Assembly (NCBI RefSeq): GCF_002413825.1
Contig: NZ_DHXT01000083.1
Location: 1-5,054 of the forward strand
Reading direction: 5' to 3'
Source of the DNA: Rhodoferax sp. UBA5149
Lineage (GTDB): Bacteria > Pseudomonadota > Gammaproteobacteria > Burkholderiales > Burkholderiaceae_C
DNA length: 5,054 nt
The notes under the pieces were generated by a model. The model was not told the DNA's origin and searched no databases. It was given only the letters and a program-made list of their open reading frames with translations. The position numbers and the translations under genes are program-made. Below are positions 1 to 5,054 of the stretch, piece by piece (within the stretch, counting starts at the first letter, position 1; each line of letters begins with the position of its first letter).

Positions 1-426
1 GGTGAATACGAAGTCGCAGACCCGGTCTTCTACTCGACTTCCTGTTCCTCTGCGGGTGTCAAACTGCGCATGAATGGTGTACTTGTAAGGCGTGCCGACG
101 GAGGGATGTTTGACAGCGTATTCACGCTCACCTGTTCGTCCGTGGGCATGCAGGACGGCGCTGCCGTTGGGCTGAATCGCCCCTTCGATACCGAGCGATG
201 GCACGTCCCCTTCTGCCCTGTAGCGACCCACAATGACGCCACCCGAGACCGTCGCGGGGAAATTGTATGAATAGCCCTTGGCAGCGCTCGCTTCAGTATG
301 GGAGGGGCAAGAAATCCTGACCACCCAAGACCCGTCAAAGCGCGACGGCGTCGGACCCGCGTCGGTCTGCGCGTGGGCCAACAACGCATTCGCCAAAGTA
401 AATCCGATGACTGCGGCAGTTTTCAT
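1..426 (-). CDS. Small secreted protein of unknown function, 3' end cut by the window edge
   Basis: The minus strand is open from an ATG at 426 down to position 1, giving 142 codons without a stop; the stop lies to the left of the window. Residues 1-19 (MKTAAVIGF...LLAHA) look like a Sec signal peptide with cleavage after AHA, so the product is probably periplasmic or secreted. The mature part is rich in glycine and beta-prone residues: FDGSW at 30-34, SCP at 39-41, GYSYNFPA at 51-58, a GRY...G turn at 67-73, and RGTGSRVEDRVCDF at 126-139. Two cysteines (40 and 137) could form a disulfide closing the domain. From memory, small exported proteobacterial hypothetical proteins share this pattern and end a few residues after the C.F motif, so probably only a few codons are missing. 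The upstream GGAT is a weak ribosome binding site. No function is assigned. An overlapping shorter frame at 30-389 is a shadow. Confidence 0.8.
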   Translation of the reverse strand, partial: MKTAAVIGFTLANALLAHAQTDAGPTPSRFDGSWVVRISCPSHTEASAAKGYSYNFPATVSGGVIVGRYRAEGDVPSLGIEGAIQPNGSAVLHAHGRTGEREYAVKHPSVGTPYKYTIHAQFDTRRGTGSRVEDRVCDFVFT

Positions 427-592
427 TGAACATCCGGGTTCGTTGCCGTGTGCACTTCCCATTTCCACCGGTGTACCGTGCGAGACAACTTTCGCCGGAT
501 ACGGGCTGTTGGGCTGACGGCTAGGTTCGCGTCGTTTGCAAGACTACGCTGATCCGCTCCCGATTTTTTGATTTTTCTCAAGTCAGAAGGAG

Positions 593-736
593 ATGATGTC
601 AGCGCCAGCCAAGTGGCGCAAGAAACCCAACCGGCGCTATGTGACCCATCCAACAGACGGCCGCCCTTCGAGCGCTCATACTGACTGCGCGGCTGTGAAG
701 GTCGAAGAGCAGATTGCCCACGCTCCTTGCCGCTAG
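593..736 (+). CDS. Doubtful 47-residue ORF
   Basis: An ATG-ATG pair at 593-598 is followed by an open frame that ends at TAG 734-736. The predicted peptide is hydrophilic and basic in its first half (KWRKKPNRRY) and has two cysteines, at residues 34 and 46. It has no signal peptide or membrane helix and matches no family I recognise. A strong Shine-Dalgarno-like AAGGAG (587-592) abuts the first ATG and lies only three bases before the second, which is too close for efficient initiation. The frame ends 37 bases before the start of the downstream membrane protein gene, so it could be a leader peptide or simply an untranslated leader. I lean towards it being non-coding. Confidence 0.2.
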   Translation: MMSAPAKWRKKPNRRYVTHPTDGRPSSAHTDCAAVKVEEQIAHAPCR

Positions 737-760
737 TTGTGGCGTCGGAATTCGTAACCA

Positions 761-768
761 GGGAAAGG
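761..768 (+). promoter_or_regulatory. Ribosome binding site fixing the start of the mini membrane protein
   Basis: The purine-rich GGGAAAGG ends five bases before the ATG at 774. This favours that ATG over the in-frame TTG at 714, which would add 20 residues without a hydrophobic or conserved character. Confidence 0.7.
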
Positions 769-773
769 TCTAT

Positions 774-923
774 ATGCTTTCAATCGCTGTTGTACTTATC
801 GTTTTGTGGCTACTCGGATTGATCACCGCCTACACCATGGGCGGCTTGCTTCACATTCTTCTGGTGGTCGCCATCGTCATGATTGTGATTAACCTGTTTG
901 GTCGGCGACGCTCGGATTCGTGA
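774..923 (+). CDS. lmo0937 family mini membrane protein
   Basis: This encodes a 49-residue, almost entirely hydrophobic protein. Two membrane helices are visible: residues 2-20 (LSIAVVLIVLWLLGLITAY) and about 25-43 (LLHILLVVAIVMIVINLFG). They are joined by a short TMGG turn, and the protein ends in a basic GRRRSDS tail that should lie in the cytoplasm by the positive-inside rule. Length, the LWLLGL..AYTMGG..HILLV pattern and the arginine-rich tail match the lmo0937 family of bacterial membrane proteins of about 50 residues; its biochemical role is unknown. The start was chosen from the ribosome binding site at 761-768. The gene stands alone, divergent from the secreted-protein gene and convergent with the chemoreceptor. 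The family assignment is secure, but no function can be inferred. Confidence 0.9.
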   Translation: MLSIAVVLIVLWLLGLITAYTMGGLLHILLVVAIVMIVINLFGRRRSDS

Positions 924-948
924 CTAGGCAGATCCGGCGTTGACAAGC

Positions 949-996
949 CGGGGGCCGGGTCTCCCGACCTAAGCTATTTTAGGCCTTTAGCCCCCG
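949..996 (+). terminator. Possible structured 3' end after the mini membrane protein
   Basis: Twenty-five bases past the stop codon, CGGGGGC (949-955) is perfectly complementary to GCCCCCG (990-996). Between them lie two smaller hairpins: CGGG/CCCG at 956-966 with a three-base loop, and CCTAA/TTAGG at 968-983 with a six-base loop. Together they can form a three-way junction. No T-run follows directly, so this is not a classical intrinsic terminator, but the location between convergent genes fits a 3' end function. The right arm overlaps the dispersed repeat described below. The pairing is read directly from the sequence; the role is inferred. Confidence 0.35.
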
Positions 997-1033
997 TGGC
1001 ATATGCGCGAGCAGCTACATTTTTAATAGCAAT
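975..1033. repeat. Degenerate dispersed intergenic repeat, Comamonadaceae type
   Basis: The segment reads as TTTTAGGCC, then TTAGCCCCCGTGG, then CATATGCGCGAGCAGCTA, ending in GCTA-N9-TAGC (1014-1030), a hairpin with an A/T-rich loop. This order resembles a short non-coding element that I remember as widespread between genes in Comamonadaceae, often between convergent genes. Recognition is from memory, and only one copy is present in the window. It lies between the ends of the mini membrane protein gene and the chemoreceptor gene, where it could act as a bidirectional terminator or transcript-stabilising hairpin. Confidence 0.5.
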
Positions 1034-1059
1034 CACGAGATGCGGCTGGGCTTGGCTGT

Positions 1060-1083
1060 GGTGACGATGCGGATAGCGTCACC
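1060..1083. repeat. Perfect inverted repeat across the chemoreceptor stop codon
   Basis: GGTGACG (1060-1066) and CGTCACC (1077-1083) form a 7-bp perfect inverted repeat with a ten-base loop. The stop codon of the chemoreceptor gene (1079-1081) lies in the right arm. No T-run follows on the minus strand, so it would be at most a weak or factor-assisted terminator or a 3' stabilising hairpin. Confidence 0.45.
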
Positions 1084-2668
1084 GCAGCGCGAGCGCCAGA
1101 CCCGGCAGCCTGAACTGCCCGGCCACGTCGCGCAAATCACCGGCCTGCGCTTGCAGGCTCTGCGCGGCCGCTGCGGACTCTTCCACCACGGCGGCGTTTT
1201 GCTGGGTCATCTGGTCCAGGCGGCTCACCGCCGCATTGATGCTTGACATGCTGATGCTTTGCTCCTGGGTGCCAACCGTGATTTCACCGATGGCATGCAC
1301 CACACGCCCCACGGAGTCGACGATGGCGCTCATGCTGTCGCGCGCCTGACCGACCTTGGTGGCACCCAGTTCCACCTTGTCCGCGGAGGCCGTGATCAGC
1401 CCTTTGATCTGCCGCGCCGCTTCGGCGGAGCGGTTCGCCAGCACGCGCACCTCGGCCGCCACCACGGCGAAGCCGCGTCCCTGTTCACCCGCGCGGGCGG
1501 CCTCGACGGCGGCATTCAGCGCCAGGATATTGGTCTGGAAAGCCAGTCCGTCGATGACCGCCGTGATGTCCACAATCTGGCGCGACGACTCCCGGATGTC
1601 ATCCATCGTCTGCATCACCTCGGACATGACCTGGCTGCCACCAGCGGCCTCGCCAGCGGCCGATTGCGCCAACCGCTCGCCGCGCGACGCGGCTTCCAGA
1701 GAATGGTGCATGGTCGCCGCAATCTGCTCGACGGCAGCGGCCGTCTGCTGCAAAAAGGACGCCGCCAGTTCGGTCCGGCTGGAGAAGTCAAGATTGCCGG
1801 CCGCGATCTGCGTGGCGCCCTGGGCCACATCGTGGCTGGCGCCCTGGACCTGGGACACCAGGGAGTGCAAAGACGCCTGCATCCGGCCCAATGCCACCAG
1901 CAGCCGTCCGGCCTCGTCGCGGTCATGTCCTTCAATGTGCGCCGTCAGGTCCAGCGCGGCCACCCGGTTGGCGGTGTCGACCGCCTGCTGGATCGGCCGG
2001 GTGATGGCGCGCACCAGCCAAACCGCCAACACGCTCCCCAGCAGCAGCGCACACAAGCTGAACAGGACCAGACCCCAGCGCGCCGACCCGCTCAGGTTGC
2101 CAATGCTCAGCACGGACGCATCGATCTTGGCGCGCTGCGAATTTGTCAGCGCGGTCACGGCCTCCAGCAGCGCCTGCGCCGCGGGTGTGAAGCGGCTGGC
2201 ATAGACCTGCTCAATATTCGCCGTCACGCCGCTGTCGCGCACGGCTGTCAGCTCTTGGCGAGCCTTCAGGAATTTGGTATTGGCGTCGGTCATACGACGC
2301 AGAATCGCCTGATCTTCGGACACGGTCAGCATCGCGCCCAGTTTGTTCAGCAGTTCATCCACCGCGACAGCGGTCTGGTTGATCTCGGGGGTCAGCGCAT
2401 CGCCCACCTGGGGCTCGGAGCTCAATGCAAAAGCCTTGGAGCGGGCCACGTTGACCGAGATGTGGCGGTGCAACTCCCCGGCCAGGCGCTCGGTGGCCAT
2501 GGCCTCATCGACCATGCGCCCGGTTTCATCGGACACCCGCTGCAAAGACAAGAAACCTATCGTCGAGCCCACCAGCGCCACCGCCAGAACCAGCGACAGA
2601 ACACCGAAAATCCGGCGCGAAAACGAACCCGAAACACCGGACCCTCTGAATGAACCTGCATGTGACAT
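1079..2668 (-). CDS. Methyl-accepting chemotaxis protein (transmembrane chemoreceptor)
   Basis: This encodes a complete 529-residue chemoreceptor that should signal through CheW and CheA to the flagellar motor. Visible parts are: a basic cytoplasmic start, membrane helix 1 (about 20-42), a helical periplasmic sensor domain of about 155 residues resembling the four-helix-bundle type, membrane helix 2 (about 198-220), a HAMP linker (about 219-267) starting at VRAITRPIQQ, and a long coiled-coil signalling domain. The kinase-control tip is canonical, with AFQTNILALNAAVEAARAGE at about 386-405 followed by QGRGFAVVAAEVR. Two methylation-type motifs are visible: AASFLQQTAA (about 302-311), with a glutamine pair needing deamidation, and AAVVEESAAA (about 492-501). 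There is no C-terminal NWETF-like tether, so CheR/CheB would act without that docking site. The ligand cannot be predicted. I chose the ATG at 2668, with AAAGG 11 bases upstream; an in-frame TTG at 2701 would add 11 residues and start inside a hairpin. Confidence 0.95.
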   Translation of the reverse strand: MSHAGSFRGSGVSGSFSRRIFGVLSLVLAVALVGSTIGFLSLQRVSDETGRMVDEAMATERLAGELHRHISVNVARSKAFALSSEPQVGDALTPEINQTAVAVDELLNKLGAMLTVSEDQAILRRMTDANTKFLKARQELTAVRDSGVTANIEQVYASRFTPAAQALLEAVTALTNSQRAKIDASVLSIGNLSGSARWGLVLFSLCALLLGSVLAVWLVRAITRPIQQAVDTANRVAALDLTAHIEGHDRDEAGRLLVALGRMQASLHSLVSQVQGASHDVAQGATQIAAGNLDFSSRTELAASFLQQTAAAVEQIAATMHHSLEAASRGERLAQSAAGEAAGGSQVMSEVMQTMDDIRESSRQIVDITAVIDGLAFQTNILALNAAVEAARAGEQGRGFAVVAAEVRVLANRSAEAARQIKGLITASADKVELGATKVGQARDSMSAIVDSVGRVVHAIGEITVGTQEQSISMSSINAAVSRLDQMTQQNAAVVEESAAAAQSLQAQAGDLRDVAGQFRLPGLALALR

Positions 2669-2695
2669 GAATGACTGCGCCTTTCGATCAATTAA

Positions 2696-2716
2696 AACCA
2701 AGGGAAAACCCTGGTT
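2696..2716 (-). terminator. Terminator-like hairpin between the exported-protein gene and the chemoreceptor
   Basis: On the minus strand AACCAGGG, a TTTT loop and CCC-T-TGGTT form an eight-pair stem with one bulged base, followed by TTAATT. It lies 68 bases past the stop of the 2784-3812 gene and 28 bases before the chemoreceptor ATG. It fits a modest intrinsic terminator for the upstream operon. It would also lie in the leader of any chemoreceptor transcript that starts further upstream, where it could affect translation. The stem is seen directly; termination is inferred. Confidence 0.45.
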
Positions 2717-2783
2717 ATCTTGAGCGCGTCGTGTGACCGTGGCGTGACAAAGCCGTATCAGCCGACAGGCCGGCGCTATCTAC

Positions 2784-3812
2784 TCACTTCGCGGCGGCCA
2801 TAACGCCTACCAACTTCGGCACGGCGATGCCAACAACCTCGTCGGCTGCCACCTCGAATTTCTTGGGGTCGGCGACGACGGCGACTGCAACGGTGGCCTG
2901 TGCGCTCTCGATGTCTTTCGCCAGGTCTTCCAATGGCCCAAGCGCCCGGTCGGAGTAGACCGGCTTTTGCAGATAGGCAACCGCCGGAAAACCGCCGGAT
3001 TGTGGCCCCCAGTACTCGATCAATGTGCCGCTGTCGGCGTTGTTGCCCGCTGCCATCGTTGCCCCCGGCTTGAAGGCTATCTTGGCGCTTCCCCCCAGTC
3101 GATTGCTGTCGCCCGTGCTGGTATACACCCCATAGTCAACGACCATAGTGACCGCGATGATGCCAATGCTGCCATCGTGCGCGATGTACGGGGAACGCGA
3201 ATAGGCCAACGGTTTATCCAGCGCACGGAACATGGACATTTGTTGCCCCATAAACCCGGAAGTGTCTCGCTTGGCCGTATCCCCTGTGAGAAATCGAACC
3301 GATTGACCCGTGGGTGCGACATAGGCGCCGAACCGTCCCGGGCTGAAGTTGGGCAGCGCGTCCCACTTGCCGAATTCTGGTGCCAGACGCGCCAGTTCTG
3401 CTTGATCGACGACCTCATATCCAGCCTCTCTCAGCTGCTCTACAAACAGCGCATAGGCTTTGTCGGTGATGCGCTGCTGTGTCGCTTGGTCCACACCCTT
3501 CATGGTCGTGCTCATACTCGCCCGCGCCGAGGTGCCGTAGGCACCCAGGACCGAGGTGCCTCTGGTAGTGGCGACATACTTGTTTTCATTCGGGAAGGCG
3601 ACGTTGAAAACGGAGATCGCGACCTTCTTTGCTCCCTTGAACTCACTGCCGTGAATGATCTCGAACTCGTCAGGGCTGAGCGACTGGCCGAAAAACCCGC
3701 GTTTTTGGATCACTCCGTCAACGCGTTCTTGTGCCTGAACGGCAGAGGCGACAAGGTTCAGCGCGGCCATGGCCAACACTACTCTCTTACTGAACATGGA
3801 TTTGGCTTGCAT
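2784..3812 (-). CDS. Exported cysteine-free protein of unknown function
   Basis: This encodes a 342-residue protein I cannot place in a family. Residues 1-27 form a Sec signal peptide: a basic SKR, the hydrophobic VVLAMAALNLVASA, and a cleavage site near VQA|QE. The mature protein is therefore periplasmic or surface-exposed. It contains no cysteine at all. Near the N-terminus a strand-like KKVAISVFNVAF (62-73) is followed by a helix (about 116-129) and AGYEVVDQAELARL (130-143). This order loosely recalls the alpha/beta domain of CsgG- or TolB-like envelope proteins, but that is only a structural resemblance. A second strand-rich block is GSIGIIAVTMVVDYGVYTST (214-233), and the C-terminal 40 residues are alanine- and valine-rich. 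The start could be the ATG at 3812 or the in-frame ATG at 3797; neither has a clear ribosome binding site, suggesting translational coupling to the lipoprotein gene that ends 22 bp upstream. Confidence 0.85.
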   Translation of the reverse strand: MQAKSMFSKRVVLAMAALNLVASAVQAQERVDGVIQKRGFFGQSLSPDEFEIIHGSEFKGAKKVAISVFNVAFPNENKYVATTRGTSVLGAYGTSARASMSTTMKGVDQATQQRITDKAYALFVEQLREAGYEVVDQAELARLAPEFGKWDALPNFSPGRFGAYVAPTGQSVRFLTGDTAKRDTSGFMGQQMSMFRALDKPLAYSRSPYIAHDGSIGIIAVTMVVDYGVYTSTGDSNRLGGSAKIAFKPGATMAAGNNADSGTLIEYWGPQSGGFPAVAYLQKPVYSDRALGPLEDLAKDIESAQATVAVAVVADPKKFEVAADEVVGIAVPKLVGVMAAAK

Positions 3813-3834
3813 GGGGTTATAGACGGATAAGTTC

Positions 3835-4935
3835 TTACTTTTCGTCGAAGCTCACACCCTGCGACGTATTCACCGTGTCAAATAAGGTCAGACTGCGCTT
3901 GCCGGTAAACAGCTCAAAATGCGGGTCTTTGACACCGACGCCGGTCAAGTCAATGTTGTATTGGGTGTCAGCGCCTGAGGGGAACTCGGCGTAGCTACCG
4001 CTCTTGTAGGTCAGGGTGAACGCACCGACGGTGATCGTGCAGTCCGCGTTAACCGTGATGTTGGAATTCACTCCGTTGACAAATCCTGCAACGGGCGATG
4101 TTGGCGTGGTTCCGAACGCCGCATTGTCGAAGGTCATGGCCGCGGCGGAATAACTTCCTTTGGCATTGCTGAAAAGCGTCGCAACCTGGCCCGTGCAACC
4201 GACACCCCCGCTACCCGAGCCGCCACCCGCCGTGCCACCGCTGGTCGTGCCTGAAAAGGCGCTGGCGAATGCAGTACTCATACCGCTCGGTGGCGTGAAG
4301 GTAGAGCCGGTGGCGGCGCTTAGCAAAGTCGCATAACTCACCCCGGCGTTCGTCATCGCAGTTTGCAGTGCGGCCAACATGTCGTCGATCAGATTGCCAC
4401 TGGCCGCAGTGAACGCCAGCGTGATCGGGTCGATGCCACTGAGCTGGGTCAACGCCAGCGCCGTTCGCAGTTGGGTAAGTGCCGCGCCGACGGCCGCTGC
4501 ATTGATCGGCGTGAGAGCTGCTGAATTCAAACTGGCGAACCAGGCGCTCGGGATTGCGCGTGACAGATTGGCAACGAGCAGATCCGTCAAGGGCGTGATG
4601 TTCACGGTACCAAGGCTGGTGGCAATGGAGTGGTATTTCGTGCTATTGGCGGCGCCATTGACGGTTCCGCCGCTGACCTGAACCGCACACGGCAAAGTTT
4701 GTCCGGACACGGTGACTTGCCATGCACCGGTGCTACTGGTTGGACTGGTCAGCGCGCTGCCACCGGCGCAGGTGACGTTGACCGCGCCGCCAACAATCGG
4801 AAAACCCACGGCGGCGACGCCGCTCAGGGTGCTGGCAGCAGGCGTGCCCGCGGTGACGTTATCGCCGCCGCCACAGCCCGTCAAAGCAGCGACACATAGC
4901 AGCCCCAAGAGTACGCCCCTGTTCAATACGTTCAT
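3835..4935 (-). CDS. Outer-membrane-type lipoprotein with Ig-like N-terminal module
   Basis: This encodes a 366-residue lipoprotein. The signal peptide MNVLNRGVLLGLLCVAALTG ends in the lipobox L18-T-G-C21, and glycine at +2 suggests sorting to the outer membrane. Residues about 36-90 (TLSGVAAVGFPIVGGAVNVTC...LPCAVQVSGG) form a small beta-sandwich-like repeat module with cysteines 56 and 83. LGTVNITPLTDLLVANL (about 108-124) follows, a pattern I associate with Burkholderiales surface lipoproteins. A mostly helical alanine-rich segment comes next, then a glycine/serine linker (about 228-246), then a C-terminal beta-rich domain with cysteines 247 and 299. The domains suggest a tethered surface or periplasmic binding or adhesive protein, but no ligand is evident. 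I chose the ATG at 4935 because a strong GGAGG lies seven bases upstream and the lipobox is then at the usual distance; the in-frame upstream start at 4971 would add 12 residues encoded across the ribosome binding site. It is probably the first gene of a two-gene operon. Confidence 0.88.
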   Translation of the reverse strand: MNVLNRGVLLGLLCVAALTGCGGGDNVTAGTPAASTLSGVAAVGFPIVGGAVNVTCAGGSALTSPTSSTGAWQVTVSGQTLPCAVQVSGGTVNGAANSTKYHSIATSLGTVNITPLTDLLVANLSRAIPSAWFASLNSAALTPINAAAVGAALTQLRTALALTQLSGIDPITLAFTAASGNLIDDMLAALQTAMTNAGVSYATLLSAATGSTFTPPSGMSTAFASAFSGTTSGGTAGGGSGSGGVGCTGQVATLFSNAKGSYSAAAMTFDNAAFGTTPTSPVAGFVNGVNSNITVNADCTITVGAFTLTYKSGSYAEFPSGADTQYNIDLTGVGVKDPHFELFTGKRSLTLFDTVNTSQGVSFDEK

Positions 4936-4940
4936 TTCAA

Positions 4941-4947
4941 CACCTCC
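4941..4947 (-). promoter_or_regulatory. Strong Shine-Dalgarno of the lipoprotein gene
   Basis: GGAGGTG on the minus strand places GGAGG seven bases from the ATG at 4935. It is the best ribosome binding site in the window and decides the start codon. Its first two bases fall within one arm of the inverted repeat 4946-4990. Confidence 0.85.
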
Positions 4948-4990
4948 AGAAAAGTTAACGAAAAGACCCATTGAAAAAGTCTTTTTCTGG
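4946..4990 (-). promoter_or_regulatory. Leader with competing inverted repeats and repeated CTTTTC blocks
   Basis: In the leader of the lipoprotein gene, CCAGAAAA (minus strand, 4990-4983) is complementary over eight bases to TTTTCTGG (4953-4946), which runs into the Shine-Dalgarno. A second, local inverted repeat, GAAAAAG-A-CTTTTTC (4987-4973), uses part of the same upstream arm, so the two foldings exclude each other. The blocks CTTTTC, CTTTTC and CTTTTTC occur at 4949-4954, 4960-4965 and 4973-4979, spaced 11 and 13 bases apart, which is about one helical turn. Either RNA folding over the ribosome binding site or protein binding to the repeats is possible. The complementarity is observed; the regulation is inferred. 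Confidence 0.4.
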
Positions 4991-5023
4991 GGTGAGCTTA
5001 GGGAAAAACTGGAGGGAACGGTA

Positions 5024-5039
5024 CCCCCTGTTTAGGGGG
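5024..5039. promoter_or_regulatory. C/G-rich palindrome upstream of the lipoprotein gene, possible operator
   Basis: CCCCCT (5024-5029), a GTTT spacer and AGGGGG (5034-5039) make a perfect 6-bp inverted repeat centred about 97 bases before the lipoprotein ATG. Its position and symmetry fit a dimer-binding site, and its general look recalls sites of LuxR/NarL-type response regulators, though it does not match the NarL heptamer arrangement exactly. It could instead be a hairpin belonging to a gene beyond the right edge. Confidence 0.35.
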
Positions 5040-5054
5040 GGTGATGAAAATTCG

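Larger units (their letters stand above)
427..773. other. Divergent intergenic region, no firm gene
   Basis: This stretch of about 350 bases separates the minus-strand secreted-protein gene from the plus-strand mini membrane protein gene, so it should contain both promoters. I could not identify a convincing -35/-10 pair for either gene. An A/T-rich patch at 561-580 stands out from the GC-rich surroundings, and a purine-rich AGAAGGAG at 585-592 resembles a ribosome binding site. The only notable ORF (593-736) is listed separately with low confidence. Open frames crossing 423-653 on the minus strand and 278-517 on the plus strand show no protein-like features. Confidence 0.5.

Noticed and set aside
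568..597. Possible promoter TTGATT with GATGAT 18 bases downstream
   Set aside because: Both hexamers match the sigma-70 consensus poorly, and the second overlaps the Shine-Dalgarno-like sequence and the ATG pair.
423..653. 76-codon minus-strand frame upstream of the secreted protein gene
   Set aside because: It runs into the start of the secreted protein gene, lacks a ribosome binding site and has no recognisable protein features.
1356..2204. 282-codon plus-strand frame rich in A, S and R
   Set aside because: It is a shadow of the chemoreceptor in another frame with unnatural composition.
1259..2653. 464-codon open frame on the plus strand opposite the chemoreceptor gene
   Set aside because: It is a long antisense frame caused by high GC at third positions of the real gene. 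The translation is rich in R, H, G and Q with no domain, and the minus-strand product is an unmistakable chemoreceptor.
629..2780. CCGGCGCTAT occurring near 630 and near 2770
   Set aside because: A ten-base match between two distant intergenic spots in GC-rich DNA is easily chance, and no longer similarity surrounds it.
2720..2783. Flagellar sigma-28-type promoter for the chemoreceptor
   Set aside because: I looked for the TAAA and GCCGATAA elements on the minus strand and found no adequate pair at the right spacing.
2967..3830. 287-codon open frame on the plus strand
   Set aside because: It is antisense to the exported protein gene, has no signal peptide or family resemblance, and no ribosome binding site.
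4936..4971. Upstream extension of the lipoprotein to a start at 4971
   Set aside because: It would encode 12 residues across the ribosome binding site and displace the signal peptide; the ATG at 4935 has the better start context.

Overview
The window looks like chromosomal DNA of a GC-rich betaproteobacterium, most likely Burkholderiales and probably Comamonadaceae (a Rhodoferax, Polaromonas or Acidovorax relative). The evidence is the GC-rich codon usage, a lmo0937-type mini membrane protein, a lipoprotein with the 'SGVAAVG.P' N-terminal module that I associate with this group, and an intergenic repeat at about 975-1033 that resembles a dispersed element I remember from Comamonadaceae. The taxon is inferred, not proven.

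Layout, left to right. Positions 1-426 (minus) hold the 5' 142 codons of a small secreted protein that runs off the left edge. Positions 427-773 are a divergent intergenic region with one doubtful 47-codon ORF. Positions 774-923 (plus) encode a 49-residue two-helix membrane protein. Positions 924-1078 lie between convergent genes and hold the dispersed repeat and a foldable GC-rich segment, probably the shared 3' end region. Positions 1079-2668 (minus) encode a complete methyl-accepting chemotaxis protein. A short gap with a terminator-like hairpin separates it from two minus-strand genes that are probably co-transcribed: an outer-membrane-type lipoprotein (3835-4935, upstream) and a cysteine-free exported protein of unknown function (2784-3812, downstream, 22 bp gap). 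The lipoprotein has a strong ribosome binding site, and its A/T-rich leader carries inverted and direct repeats and a C/G-rich palindrome near the right edge.

Four of the five solid genes encode envelope or exported proteins and one encodes a chemoreceptor. The only pair with clear operon-like spacing is the lipoprotein and the cysteine-free exported protein. The chemoreceptor lies downstream on the same strand but is separated by 115 bp and a candidate terminator, so a functional link is not established. I found no mobile element, CRISPR array, tRNA or rRNA. The least-described item is the lipoprotein/exported-protein pair with its structured leader.
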